Positions 34,598 to 43,429 of a DNA stretch of 64,000 nucleotides are shown one piece after another (position 1 is the first letter of the stretch; each line of letters opens with the position of its first letter). The position numbers and the translations under genes are program-made. The stretch spans positions 62,001 to 126,000 of the forward strand of contig NZ_JOTN01000014.1 in the NCBI RefSeq assembly GCF_000712595.1, written 5' to 3'. The stretch is from Bacillus manliponensis. Lineage in GTDB: Bacteria > Bacillota > Bacilli > Bacillales > Bacillaceae_G. The notes below the pieces were generated by a model. The model was not told where the DNA came from. It saw only the letters and a list, made by a program, of their open reading frames with translations, and ran no database searches.

Positions 34598-35752
34598 ATG
34601 CATAAAGTGTACTTAGATTATTGTGCGACAACTCCATGTCATGATGAAGTAATTCACATTATGATGCACCATATGAAAGAAGAATTCGGAAATCCATCTT
34701 CTCAGCACATGATGGGAAAACGAGCAAAGCGAACTGTATATGAGGCAACTCGAAAAATTGCAACTTGTATTGGCGCTGATGAACAAGAGATTATTTTCAC
34801 TTCAGGAGCAACGGAAAGTAACAATATTGCATTACTCGGTTGTTTTGCACATAACGAACAAACACCTGTGAATGCAATTGTATCTCCCATCGATCATAAA
34901 TCTACACTTGATGTAGGTGAAGAATTGCAAAGAAGAGGAATTCACGTACAATACGTTGATGTAAAAAGCGATGGGACAATTTGCTTAACATCACTACAGT
35001 CTCTATTAAATACAAATACACGCATCGTTAGTATCGCTTATGTGAACTCTGAAATTGGAACGATTCAACCTATAAAAGAGATTGCTTCCTTATGTAAACA
35101 ATTCGGAGCTCTTCTTCATGTGGATGCTGTACAAGCTTTTGGAAAAATTCCGATTGACGTGAAAGATTTAGGAATCGATATCATGTCGATTTCTGGACAT
35201 AAAATTTACGGTCCTAAAGGGATTGGCGTATTATATGTAGATGCTGCTCAGCTTCATCGCTTTCAGCCATTAACATTTGGCGGTGGTCAAGGGCGTTTAA
35301 GAAGCGGCACATTACCAACTGCACTTATTGCAGGCATGGGGGTCGCAAGCGAAATAGGTCTTCAAAACATGCGCGAAAATCATGTAAAAACAATGCAGCT
35401 ACGCGACTTGTTTTTACAACATATTCAGCAAATACGTCCCGGCACAAAAATTAACAACTGCCTAACGGTAAGTGTACCGCACATTTTAAACTTACAATTT
35501 CCTAATGTTAGCTCTGAAGCACTTATTACTGGATTACGAAACGTTGCTATTTCTTCTGGCTCTGCTTGTAATTCCAATACGCTAGAACCATCATACGTAT
35601 TACAAAAAATTGGGTTAAGTAAAGAGGCAGCCAACAGCTCGATTCGCATATCATTTAGCCCATACTTAACAGAAGAAGATGTTATCTATGCTGCTGGGGA
35701 GCTTGCTGCGAAAATCGAGGACATTACTTGTGTACAAGGAGGACTACTATAG
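34598..35752 (+). CDS. NifS/IscS-like cysteine desulfurase
   Basis: 384 residues from ATG 34598 (GGAGGA 7 nt upstream; a TTG lies one codon before). PLP fold type I: LDYCATTPCHDEV at the N-terminus, TSGATESNNIALLG, HVDAVQAFGKIPID, PLP lysine in SISGHKIYGPKGIG, and the active-site loop SSGSACNSNT with the catalytic Cys. Removes sulfur from cysteine as persulfide. No IscU/SufU-type scaffold is adjacent, so it is probably specialised for this operon. Its stop overlaps the next start (TAGTG). Confidence 0.9.
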   Translation: MHKVYLDYCATTPCHDEVIHIMMHHMKEEFGNPSSQHMMGKRAKRTVYEATRKIATCIGADEQEIIFTSGATESNNIALLGCFAHNEQTPVNAIVSPIDHKSTLDVGEELQRRGIHVQYVDVKSDGTICLTSLQSLLNTNTRIVSIAYVNSEIGTIQPIKEIASLCKQFGALLHVDAVQAFGKIPIDVKDLGIDIMSISGHKIYGPKGIGVLYVDAAQLHRFQPLTFGGGQGRLRSGTLPTALIAGMGVASEIGLQNMRENHVKTMQLRDLFLQHIQQIRPGTKINNCLTVSVPHILNLQFPNVSSEALITGLRNVAISSGSACNSNTLEPSYVLQKIGLSKEAANSSIRISFSPYLTEEDVIYAAGELAAKIEDITCVQGGLL

Positions 35753-36681
35753 TGGAACATGAACACATATTAATCCTTTCTGGTGGAAACTCTTCTGAAC
35801 GTGAAATTTCTTTAAAGACAGGTCAATGTGTATACAATGCAGCAAAATCGTTAGGCATGAATGCTGACTTAAAAGTTGTTCATCACTTTTCTGATATTAT
35901 CAATATCAACTTTTCTCCTTACAGTTACATATTTATCGCCCTGCACGGCGGGTATGGAGAAGATGGACGCTTGCAAGCCTTTTTATCCGCTATGAATATG
36001 CGTCATAACGGCGCTGATTATATCGCCAGCGGTATTGGTATGAACAAAATGCTAACAAAAGATATCGCTTATTCATTAAATTTAAATACACCTAGCTCCT
36101 TGCATTATCATACTTCAGCTCATCCTTATCGATATGACGATGTTGTAAAAAAAGTTGGTACACCGTTTATCGTGAAACCTGTTTCCCAGGGCTGTAGTAA
36201 AGGTGTGTTTGTCGTAACAAATGAACAAGAATATTTACAATCAGTAAAAGAAGCATCTTTATATGAAGATAACCTTTTAATTGAACAATTTATCACAGGA
36301 AAAGAAATAACAGTTGGTATACTAGCTGGTGAAATATTGCCAATCGTTGATATTATATATGAAAATCCAATTTTTGATTATGATACAAAATTCACTCCTG
36401 GGCGCACATCTTATGAACCATCTTCACTTAATCATGATATCCAAAAAGTGATACAAAAAGATTCCTTAAAATTGTTTACCCATTTAAATATACATGACTA
36501 CGGAAGGTTAGATTTCATTATCGATTCATCGAACAAACCATATTTACTTGAAATTAATACCCTTCCTGGTCTAAATGAAAAAAGTGTCTATCCACAAGCA
36601 TGTTATTTTAAAGAGCTAACATACGATGAGATGATTCGAATTATTCAATTTCAGTCTCTTGCGCTGCAAAATGTACGATAA
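35752..36681 (+). CDS. ATP-grasp ligase of the D-Ala-D-Ala ligase family
   Basis: 309 residues from GTG 35752 with AAGGAGGA 8 nt upstream, overlapping the desulfurase stop by one base. Ddl landmarks: ILSGGNSSEREISLKTG, ALHGGYGEDGRLQ, TPFIVKPVSQGCSKGV, EQFITGKEITVGIL, RLDFIID and LEINTLPGLNEKSVYP with the Mg ligands E and N. The house-keeping ddl normally sits with murF, so this is an extra family member that presumably joins two amino-acid-like substrates, possibly one containing cysteine or its sulfur. No VanH/VanX partner. Confidence 0.88.
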   Translation: MEHEHILILSGGNSSEREISLKTGQCVYNAAKSLGMNADLKVVHHFSDIININFSPYSYIFIALHGGYGEDGRLQAFLSAMNMRHNGADYIASGIGMNKMLTKDIAYSLNLNTPSSLHYHTSAHPYRYDDVVKKVGTPFIVKPVSQGCSKGVFVVTNEQEYLQSVKEASLYEDNLLIEQFITGKEITVGILAGEILPIVDIIYENPIFDYDTKFTPGRTSYEPSSLNHDIQKVIQKDSLKLFTHLNIHDYGRLDFIIDSSNKPYLLEINTLPGLNEKSVYPQACYFKELTYDEMIRIIQFQSLALQNVR

Positions 36682-36684
36682 TAT

Positions 36685-36719
36685 AAAAAAACTGTTCCCG
36701 AAAAAGGAACAGTTTTTTC
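36685..36719. terminator. Terminator of tRNA-Cys operon and convergent DUF418 gene
   Basis: AAAAAACTGTTCC / GGAACAGTTTTTT stem, usable in both directions. Confidence 0.9.
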
Positions 36720-37745
36720 TTACTTTCGAACCGGAGTCACTTTCCAGTACGTAATGACGCGCCAAATCCATTCGAATGGGCCCATCTTAAAGAATTTTAA
36801 CCATACGACACTGAAGATAATTTGAACAACGTAAATCACAAGACATACATACAATGTTTCGATGTACGTAAGGTTACCTGTAAAGCTGAAGAAACTACCT
36901 GCAAGTAAAATCATTGCTGTTTGTCCAACATAGTTTGTTAATGCCATACGACCATAATATTTAAGCGGTGCAAGTAATGTTTGAAACAGCTTTGTTTGTA
37001 ATAATAAAATCAATAGTCCCACATAAAATGCAGAAACAATTGGTCCAACTGCAATGCCAATACTCATAAATTTATTTGCTTGTATTATATTTGGATCCGT
37101 TACTCCGCCTAAAATAAAGTTATCAAACGGCATGTCTGGTACTTGTTGATATTGAATATATAATCCAATCATACTTAATACAAACATTACCGCTGTGAAA
37201 ATCGCAACTCCCTTAATCTTACTAGATAAGTTTTCAAACACACGGTATTGCCCTGCTGCAAGACCTAATAAAATAAGCGGAATTGGTAATGCTGCCTTTG
37301 CCCCGAGAACTGCAACAACAATCGTTAAAATAAGACCTATTACTAAATTGATTCGTTTATTTAATTTATAAAATGGTAACGTAATTAATCCGCACACTGC
37401 ATAAACCGTTAATGCTTCACCAGGTTGGAATAAAAAGTGAATGACACCAAATACAAATAATGCTGCTAATCGACGCAAAAATAATACATATCCATTATTC
37501 CCTTTTGCAATTGCCCTTGTAATAAAGATATAAAACCCTACTCCAAATAAGAAGGAGAAAATTGAGAAGAAACGCGCTTCTACAAATAAGTATAAAAATC
37601 TTTGATAACTCGCGTCGATTGTATTCGCTTCTGGTATGTGAATTTGAAGTAATGCAAGAATATTAACTAAAATAATTCCTAGTAGCGCAAAGCCACGAAT
37701 ATAATCGAGCTCATCAATGCGTTTGTTTGTAATGTTATTCGCCAT
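36720..37745 (-). CDS. DUF418 (YeiB-type) membrane protein 1
   Basis: 341 residues from ATG 37745 (AAGGAG 7 nt upstream). About nine transmembrane helices. Family landmarks: RIDELDYIRGFALLGIILVNI near the N-terminus, FFSIFSFLFGVGFYIF, and the C-terminal TNYVGQTAMILL and MGPFEWIWRVITYWK. DUF418 proteins belong to the acyltransferase-3-like membrane group; reaction unknown. A close paralogue is at 42122. Both share a BceR-type operator, suggesting induction by envelope-active peptides. Confidence 0.9.
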   Translation of the reverse strand: MANNITNKRIDELDYIRGFALLGIILVNILALLQIHIPEANTIDASYQRFLYLFVEARFFSIFSFLFGVGFYIFITRAIAKGNNGYVLFLRRLAALFVFGVIHFLFQPGEALTVYAVCGLITLPFYKLNKRINLVIGLILTIVVAVLGAKAALPIPLILLGLAAGQYRVFENLSSKIKGVAIFTAVMFVLSMIGLYIQYQQVPDMPFDNFILGGVTDPNIIQANKFMSIGIAVGPIVSAFYVGLLILLLQTKLFQTLLAPLKYYGRMALTNYVGQTAMILLAGSFFSFTGNLTYIETLYVCLVIYVVQIIFSVVWLKFFKMGPFEWIWRVITYWKVTPVRK

Positions 37746-37817
37746 ATGCCCACTCCTTTTGCTGTATTTCAACCTTTTTTACTTTACAGGAAAAGGACTT
37801 ATATATATATCTATTCA

Positions 37818-37845
37818 CCTTACAGTAATCTTACATTTATGTAAG
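37818..37845 (-). promoter_or_regulatory. BceR-type operator of DUF418 gene 1
   Basis: On the minus strand: TTACA-TAAA-TGTAA, two bases, then TTACTGTAAGG. It matches the 28-bp box at 42013-42040 at 24 positions. The minus-strand gene starts 73 nt away. Confidence 0.65.
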
Positions 37846-37852
37846 GTGAATG

Positions 37853-37887
37853 AATAAAACCAGGTCAAAGGATGACCTGGTTTTATT
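37853..37887 (-). terminator. Terminator of the ytzC unit
   Basis: A perfect 15-bp stem AATAAAACCAGGTCA / TGACCTGGTTTTATT, loop AAGGA, overlapping the stop of the 49-residue gene. Confidence 0.9.
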
Positions 37888-38032
37888 CTGATTGCTTTGA
37901 TTTTTGTGGTTGTCCTTTTTTACGGTTACGCTGCTTTGCCTGAACAACTGGATCGAGCTCATTAGAAAACTCAGCGTTATGTCCGTTTTGTGTTTTTTGC
38001 TCTGGATTATTTTGATCAGAACGTGTTGTCAT
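37883..38032 (-). CDS. Small hydrophilic protein, SASP-like composition
   Basis: 49 residues from ATG 38032 with GGGGGTA about 6 nt upstream, 14 nt after ytzC. Sequence such as NAEFSNELDPVVQAKQRNRK is Asn/Gln/Lys-rich with a motif reminiscent of the EFANE segment of the minor spore protein SspO, but the match is short. Probably a spore-associated or disordered protein. Confidence 0.65.
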   Translation of the reverse strand: MTTRSDQNNPEQKTQNGHNAEFSNELDPVVQAKQRNRKKGQPQKSKQSE

Positions 38033-38046
38033 ATATATACCCCCTA

Positions 38047-38310
38047 TTAGTGCGGTGTAATAATCATTTCATGCTGCAGTTGGCGTACTGCCATACGAGT
38101 GCGGTTTAAGTCTTCACGCTGCTGATCATTTGCGTGCTGTTGCATCGTTTGTATATCGTGGTAGGCTTGCTCTAGTTGCAGCTGCGCATCGGAATACTCC
38201 ATCGTATTATAATGCTCTTGTCTCTTTCCAATATCTAATTGCTCTTTTGCATATTCTATTGCTTTCTCCGCTTGCTCAATACAAGTTTGAAGTGATTGAC
38301 GCTCTGCCAT
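38047..38310 (-). CDS. ytzC: DUF2524 protein YtzC
   Basis: 87 residues from ATG 38310 (AAGGAGG 7 nt upstream); the open frame continues into a bcr1 repeat and is not coding there. Helical, with QEHYNTMEYSDAQLQLEQAY and NDQQREDLNRTRMAVRQLQHEM matching the DUF2524/YtzC pattern. Next to ytqA as in B. subtilis. Function unknown; Bacillus-specific. Confidence 0.88.
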   Translation of the reverse strand: MAERQSLQTCIEQAEKAIEYAKEQLDIGKRQEHYNTMEYSDAQLQLEQAYHDIQTMQQHANDQQREDLNRTRMAVRQLQHEMIITPH

Positions 38311-38339
38311 ATAATTGCCTCCTTGCTTATATTTCTCCC

Positions 38340-38495
38340 TTATCCCGCTATTAACGGGCTGTAGGACTCCCATCCCAATACTAAAACGGACTCAGGGATG
38401 CTTAGGTGGGAGATCAACAGCCCGTAAAAGCCCGATTGGTTCAACTAACAATCATCGGAGAAATAACGCCCCCAATGATTAAAGTTTCACCTTAT
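38340..38495 (-). repeat. bcr1-type repeat, copy B
   Basis: On the minus strand it runs from ATAAGGTGAAACTT to AGCGGGATAAG, about 155 bp. The first hairpin and the inner stem (CCCACCTAAGCATCC... versus ...TGGGATGGGAG) have diverged from the other copies, but the GGGCTTTTACGGGCTGTT core is kept. Lies between divergent ytzC and ytqA. Confidence 0.75.
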
Positions 38496-38577
38496 CTTGT
38501 CCGTTCAGCTCGTTCCTTATGAGTATGTTATAATGAATTTTGTTTTAACTGCACGCCCTTTAGTAGGAGGAATTCAT

Positions 38578-39534
38578 ATGAAGGTACAAAATCCTTTTCC
38601 ATATACAACTGATAATAAACGCTATCATACGTGGAATTATCATCTTCGCCAGCATTTCGGCGAGAAAATTTTCAAAGTGTCTTTAGACGCTGGATTTGAT
38701 TGTCCAAACCGAGACGGCACAGTCGCATATGGCGGCTGTACATTTTGCAGCGCTGCTGGTTCCGGTGACTTTGCAGGTGATCGCCGTGATGATGTTGTCT
38801 CTCAATATCATGAAATGAAAGAAAAAATGCATTACAAATGGAAAGATGGGAAATGCATTGCTTACTTTCAGGCCTATACAAATACACATGCCCCGGTTGA
38901 AGTGCTAAAAGAGAAATTTGAACCGCTGCTTGAGCAAGAAGGTGTTGTTGGCTTATCAATTGCAACACGCCCAGACTGCTTACCAGACGATGTTGTGGAA
39001 TATTTAGCTGATTTAAATAAGCGAACATATTTATGGGTCGAGCTCGGCTTACAAACTGTACACGAGCGTACCGCGATGCTTATTAACCGTGCTCACGATT
39101 ATAGCGTGTACGTCGAAGGGGTTAACAAACTACGTAAACACGGCATTCGAGTATGTTCTCACATTATTAACGGCTTACCGCTTGAGGATTACGATATGAT
39201 GATGGAAACTACACGCGAAGTCGCAAAACTTGATATTCAAGGTATTAAAATTCATTTACTTCACCTATTAAAAGGAACGCCAATGGTGAAGCAATATGAA
39301 AAAGGACAGCTTGAATTTTTATCATTAGAAGATTACGTAAACCTCGTTGTTGACCAGCTTGAAATCATTCCAAAAGACGTCATCGTACACCGCATCACAG
39401 GTGATGGACCAGCGAACTTAATGATTGGTCCAATGTGGAGCTTAAATAAGTGGGAAGTATTAAATTCCATTGACGCAGAATTTGTACGCCGCGGCAGCTG
39501 GCAAGGAAAATACGCACATGAGGTGAAACAATAG
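38578..39534 (+). CDS. ytqA: TIGR01212-type radical SAM protein YtqA
   Basis: 318 residues from ATG 38578 (AGGAGG 7-8 nt upstream). Radical SAM cysteines in DCPNRDGTVAYGGCTFCSAAG (the first spaced differently from CxxxCxxC, as usual for this family), then SIATRPDCLPDDVVEYL and LWVELGLQTVHERTAMLINR. Related to YhcC of E. coli; thought to act on tRNA or other nucleic acid substrates, not proven. Stop overlaps the ytqB start. Confidence 0.92.
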   Translation: MKVQNPFPYTTDNKRYHTWNYHLRQHFGEKIFKVSLDAGFDCPNRDGTVAYGGCTFCSAAGSGDFAGDRRDDVVSQYHEMKEKMHYKWKDGKCIAYFQAYTNTHAPVEVLKEKFEPLLEQEGVVGLSIATRPDCLPDDVVEYLADLNKRTYLWVELGLQTVHERTAMLINRAHDYSVYVEGVNKLRKHGIRVCSHIINGLPLEDYDMMMETTREVAKLDIQGIKIHLLHLLKGTPMVKQYEKGQLEFLSLEDYVNLVVDQLEIIPKDVIVHRITGDGPANLMIGPMWSLNKWEVLNSIDAEFVRRGSWQGKYAHEVKQ

Positions 39535-40106
39535 TGAAATTAGAAAGAGTATTACCTTTTGCACGCACGCTTTTGCAAACAGCAATTAAAGAAGGAGATT
39601 ACGCGGTTGATGCAACACTAGGAAACGGTCACGACACATGCTTCCTAGCAGAAATTGTTGGCGATAGCGGAAAAGTATTTGGCTTTGATATTCAAAAAGA
39701 AGCGATTGAAAGCTCAGCAAATCGACTACGGGAAAAAGGATTAGAAAATCGTGCTGTTTTAATTCACGATAGCCACGATACATTACTATCCGTATTGCCA
39801 GAAGAAACAAAAGGAAAGGTAACAGGAGCTGTCTTTAACTTAGGCTATCTTCCTGGCGGTGATAAAGAAGTTGTCACAAAACCAAACTCAACAATTGCAG
39901 CGATTGAGCAACTATTACAAGTCATGCCACCAGAAGGCATTATCGTTCTTGTTATTTATCACGGCCATCCAGAAGGACAAGTAGAACGCGATGCTGTATT
40001 ACAGTTCACCGAGAATCTAGACCAAAAAGAAGCACACGTCCTACGCTATGGCTTCATTAACCAACAAAATAATCCGCCATTTATTGTAGCAATTGAAAAG
40101 CGATAA
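39534..40106 (+). CDS. ytqB: Class I SAM methyltransferase YtqB
   Basis: 190 residues from GTG 39534, coupled to ytqA (TAGTG). SAM-binding motif VDATLGNGHDTCFLAEIVGDSGKVFGFDIQ, and FNLGYLPGGDK as the family's NLGYLPG signature (rRNA methylase-like, PF06962). B. subtilis YtqB is a SAM-dependent methyltransferase; the target RNA or small molecule is uncertain. Confidence 0.92.
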   Translation: MKLERVLPFARTLLQTAIKEGDYAVDATLGNGHDTCFLAEIVGDSGKVFGFDIQKEAIESSANRLREKGLENRAVLIHDSHDTLLSVLPEETKGKVTGAVFNLGYLPGGDKEVVTKPNSTIAAIEQLLQVMPPEGIIVLVIYHGHPEGQVERDAVLQFTENLDQKEAHVLRYGFINQQNNPPFIVAIEKR

Positions 40107-40115
40107 CAGGTGAAG

Positions 40116-40147
40116 CTCCGCGGTGAATGTGCCGCGGAGTTTTTTTG
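40116..40147 (+). terminator. Terminator of ytqAB
   Basis: CTCCGCGG / CCGCGGAG stem followed by T8. Confidence 0.92.
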
Positions 40148-40328
40148 TTGAGGACGTATTACAAGATACGTTTATTTGAACTTTTAAAAGCCTCAACCCT
40201 TGCTACGCAAACACAAAAAGAAATGCTCTCACTCATCCAAAAAGAAAAGGTTTTTTCTTGGTTTTTAACCAAAACCCTTACAAGCATGCTATATTAAAAA
40301 CTCATGATTTTTTGAAAGGAGTTTTATT

Positions 40329-41468
40329 TTGTCAACTCATTTATTTCCAATCAAAACAGCATTCATCATTTTTCCTGTACTTGCCGTGATGTTGCTCATT
40401 CCATTTCTTATTTTTAACTACCGAAAGTACGGCTATGTAAATAAGTGGAGATCAGTCATTTTATATTCACTTCTTCTATATTTGTTAAACGCCTACTTCC
40501 TCGTAATATTGCCACTGCCGCAAACATACGATACATGTAGCTTGCAACCGGCTAATACACAGCACATGCAACTCATCCCATTTTATTTCATCGGAGAAAT
40601 TGGCGCTCATACTTCCGCTATCTTCTCTCAACCAGCAACATACGTATCATTACTAAAAGAACCTGCTTTTTTACAAGTAGCTTTTAACGTCATTTTAACA
40701 ATTCCATTTGGTATGTATTTACGTTATTACTTTAGACGTAGTTTTGCACAAACTGTATTCTTTTCATTTTGTCTTTCAATATTCTTTGAATTCACACAAA
40801 TAACAGGACTATATGGGATATACAATTGTCCGTACCGCCTACTTGATGTAGATGATTTATTTTCAAATGCTTTTGGTGGAATTATCGGTTATATAATCGC
40901 TCCGATATTTACGTATTCCCTTCCGAAAGCAAGCGAATTAGATGCACATATTAATTTAGCAACAAAACCAGTTGGATTCATTCGTCGTATCATTGCCTTT
41001 CAAATTGATTGGGCATTGTTGTCCGTATGTATTACAGCTTTAGCTAATCTAAATATCATTCCAAGTTTAGCTCCATATGTATATAAACTAGGGCTCACAG
41101 CTTGTTTTGTATTCTTATACTTCATCATCATTCCGTACTTCACAAACGGAAAAACACTTGGAAAAGCGCTGCTTCGTATACATGTAAAAGGAAAAGATGA
41201 CCGCATTGCATTTACGGAATTACTCGTTCGTTATGGGCTATTTTACTTTATACTTGGAGGTATATACTCCATCTTCTCAACTGCGTTAATGTTAAATGAA
41301 AACAACGGATTAGTTTATGGTGTTCTTTCATTGATCTTCCTTACACTAAATGGACTATTTGCTCTTCATGTTTTAGTTCATCTATTTAGTAAGGAAAAAT
41401 TATTGTTACATGAGCGTATGAGCGGTACGCGAAATGTGATTGTTGTAAAAGAAACAAATACAGATTAA
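40329..41468 (+). CDS. VanZ-RDD fusion membrane protein
   Basis: 379 residues starting with TTG 40329 (AAGGAG 8 nt upstream). Residues ~35-200 are a VanZ-like domain (NAYFLVILPLPQTYDTC, NVILTIPFGMYLRYYF, FSIFFEFTQITGLYGIYNCPYRLLDVDDLFSNAFGGIIGY). After ~215 follows an RDD domain (GFIRRIIAFQIDWALL, TNGKTLGKALLRIHV). The fusion is known from Bacillus; VanZ alone can raise teicoplanin resistance. Monocistronic. Confidence 0.9.
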   Translation: MSTHLFPIKTAFIIFPVLAVMLLIPFLIFNYRKYGYVNKWRSVILYSLLLYLLNAYFLVILPLPQTYDTCSLQPANTQHMQLIPFYFIGEIGAHTSAIFSQPATYVSLLKEPAFLQVAFNVILTIPFGMYLRYYFRRSFAQTVFFSFCLSIFFEFTQITGLYGIYNCPYRLLDVDDLFSNAFGGIIGYIIAPIFTYSLPKASELDAHINLATKPVGFIRRIIAFQIDWALLSVCITALANLNIIPSLAPYVYKLGLTACFVFLYFIIIPYFTNGKTLGKALLRIHVKGKDDRIAFTELLVRYGLFYFILGGIYSIFSTALMLNENNGLVYGVLSLIFLTLNGLFALHVLVHLFSKEKLLLHERMSGTRNVIVVKETNTD

Positions 41469-41474
41469 TAACGA

Positions 41475-41520
41475 GCAGCCCTAACTATTAGAGATACTCT
41501 AACAGTTAGGGCTGTTTTTT
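41475..41520. terminator. Terminator
   Basis: AGCCCTAACT...AGTTAGGGCT stem with T6, between convergent genes. Confidence 0.9.
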
Positions 41521-41523
41521 CAT

Positions 41524-41775
41524 TCATACTTCTTTTTCAAGATTATTTATTTTTAAATTCATGTAATAAACTAATCTAAATACAACTGGAAAAAATAAAG
41601 TTCCTACGAAGGATGGAATAAATACCTCACTAAATATTGATAGTATTCCAAAAAGAAACAACGCAAAGAAATAGAGTATAATTGACTTCCAATAAATAAA
41701 CCTCATAAATTTCGTTTGAAACGTATCCCCTTTTTTGCAAGGCTTTCCAAATAAAAATTGAACAAATTTAATCAA
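41524..41775 (-). CDS. Small membrane protein, 83 aa
   Basis: Start at TTG 41775 with GGAGGGG 5 nt upstream; the open frame extends a little further without a better site. Basic N-terminus KFVQFLFGKPCKKGDTF, then two hydrophobic helices (SIILYFFALFLFGILSIFS and FIPSFVGTLFFPVVFRLVYY) and a charged tail. Not recognised. Confidence 0.65.
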   Translation of the reverse strand: MIKFVQFLFGKPCKKGDTFQTKFMRFIYWKSIILYFFALFLFGILSIFSEVFIPSFVGTLFFPVVFRLVYYMNLKINNLEKEV

Positions 41776-41808
41776 TGGTTCCCCTCCCATCTCCATTTAT
41801 TTTCTGCT

Positions 41809-41923
41809 ATAAGGTTCAACTAACAATCGGGCTTTTACGGGCTGGTAATCTTCCACCTAAACTTCTCTGAATCCTCTAAGTTTTGAGGCGGGAGTCTTAC
41901 AGCCCGCAAATAACGGGATAAAC
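41809..41923 (+). repeat. bcr1-type repeat, copy C (5' hairpin lost)
   Basis: Starts ATAAGG then jumps directly to TTCAACTAACAATCGGGC, so the first ~40 bp with the GGGGG/CCCCC hairpin are missing. The remaining nested stems are intact to AACGGGATAAA. It lies upstream of DUF418 gene 2. Confidence 0.8.
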
Positions 41924-42012
41924 AAATTTTACACCCTTTTCTTTCTGACAATTTCAAATTATATCATACATATTTCAAGAGAAAGCATATACACGTACAA
42001 CAGCTAAATAAT

Positions 42013-42040
42013 CTTACAAACATGTAATCTTACTGTAAGG
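42013..42040 (+). promoter_or_regulatory. BceR-type operator of DUF418 gene 2
   Basis: TTACA-AACA-TGTAA, two bases, then TTACTGTAAGG. Same two-part arrangement and spacing as 37818-37845 and 53647-53674; the gene starts 82 nt downstream. Confidence 0.65.
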
Positions 42041-42121
42041 AAATGAAATTGTGAAGACGCTGTAAAAAATGGAAAATAGATATAGTTCAAACATAACAAA
42101 TGACATCACAAGGAGGATATT

Positions 42122-43150
42122 ATGAACGCAGCTACATCTTCTCAAAAGCGAATTACATCTTTAGATATCATTCGCGGTATTGCATTACTTGGAATATTGT
42201 TTATTAATATACCAGCATTTAAGCTCATCACTGAAGACATGGTTCTTCCTACTTACAGCAAATTAGACGAAATCATTAGTATGATTATTTCTATTCTCAT
42301 TACGAAGAAATTTTTCTCTATCTTCTCATTCCTATTTGGAATCGGCTTTTATATTTTCACTTCACGTGTTGAAAGCCGCGGAGACAATCCAAGACGAAGA
42401 TTTACAAGACGATTACTTTCTCTATTTCTTATTGGAGCTATTCAAATACCGTTTTTCTTCGGAAGTATCTTGCCAATCTATGCAGTAATTGGATTTCTAC
42501 TACTTCCCTTTTACAAAGCAAAGCTATCAACAACTTGTAAATGGTTAGGAGGAATTTCGGGAGTTTATGTAATTTCTCTTATTGCAGCTCTAATGCTTCC
42601 AGAAAAACATGCTCTTTCAGGAATCGTAAGCTTTATAAAATCTGATAGTACATTAATTTTCATCATGTTTTTAGCGGGCTTTGCAGTTGCAAAAGCAGAT
42701 TGGATTCGTAACGTTGGAGCACTAAAAAAACAAATTCGCTTCATTCAAATGATTACGTTCCCTCTATTTATAGGAAGTTCCATTTGGATTGCCTCCCAAG
42801 CAAATAGCGAACAATTAGATATTATTATCGGAATCGGTACAATTCCAACAGTTGTTTTCTATGTAAGTACATTATTTTTACTATTAGAAAAGGAAAAGAT
42901 TGCAAATGCTTGTACGCCTATCGCAAACGTAGGACGTATGGCACTGACAAACTATATCGCACAAAGTTTCATCGGCCTTGCTATTATGTCGGTTATGAAC
43001 GTTGAAGTAGCATCACCAACAGACACAGTAATCATTGCAACTCTCATTTTTACAATTCAAATCATCTATACAAATATTTGGTTTAAATTCTTTAAGATGG
43101 GACCGTTAGAAAAGGTGTGGCGTTTTATGACGTATGGAAAGCAAAAGTAA
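42122..43150 (+). CDS. DUF418 (YeiB-type) membrane protein 2
   Basis: 342 residues, AAGGAGGA 7 nt before ATG. Nine or so transmembrane helices with RITSLDIIRGIALLGILFINI, KKFFSIFSFLFGIGFYIF, NVGRMALTNYIAQSFIGL and KFFKMGPLEKVWRFMTYG, matching the paralogue at 36720 in order and length. Both probably arose by duplication and share a promoter architecture. Envelope function inferred; reaction unknown. Confidence 0.9.
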   Translation: MNAATSSQKRITSLDIIRGIALLGILFINIPAFKLITEDMVLPTYSKLDEIISMIISILITKKFFSIFSFLFGIGFYIFTSRVESRGDNPRRRFTRRLLSLFLIGAIQIPFFFGSILPIYAVIGFLLLPFYKAKLSTTCKWLGGISGVYVISLIAALMLPEKHALSGIVSFIKSDSTLIFIMFLAGFAVAKADWIRNVGALKKQIRFIQMITFPLFIGSSIWIASQANSEQLDIIIGIGTIPTVVFYVSTLFLLLEKEKIANACTPIANVGRMALTNYIAQSFIGLAIMSVMNVEVASPTDTVIIATLIFTIQIIYTNIWFKFFKMGPLEKVWRFMTYGKQK

Positions 43151-43197
43151 CAAGAAAGAAGGAGTTGCCTAGTTATTGTGCAACTCCTTCTTTCTTG
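43151..43197 (+). terminator. Terminator of DUF418 gene 2
   Basis: A 16-bp stem AAGAAAGAAGGAGTTG / CAACTCCTTCTTTCTT with a long loop. Confidence 0.85.
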
Positions 43198-43429
43198 TTA
43201 CTAAAAAATATCCTTCCAAAAATAAAAACAATCTCCACTTTATAGGTTGAATAAAACTTATTCATAAGTTTAAAACACTTTTTAATCAAATGAATTTCAC
43301 TCTTAAAACCTTCATAAATAAAACTCCTCTATATCCTCCCTTTTTATCACTATCAAAAAACAGGAAGTTCCATTTCAAATCACGAATATCTTCATTCGTA
43401 CTTTTTTTAAAAACAGGGGGTTACAAAAA

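Noticed and set aside
38311-38373. N-terminal extension of YtzC
   Set aside because: Partly encoded by bcr1 copy B; ATG 38310 has AAGGAGG.
34595-41468. A glycopeptide-resistance cluster suggested by a Ddl-like ligase and VanZ
   Set aside because: No VanH, VanX or VanY genes; the VanZ-RDD gene is 3.6 kb away with its own promoter, and the ligase belongs to the tRNA-Cys unit.
36720-43150. The two DUF418 genes as parts of a mobile duplication
   Set aside because: They are on opposite strands, diverged throughout and without flanking repeats other than bcr1, so an old duplication is more likely.
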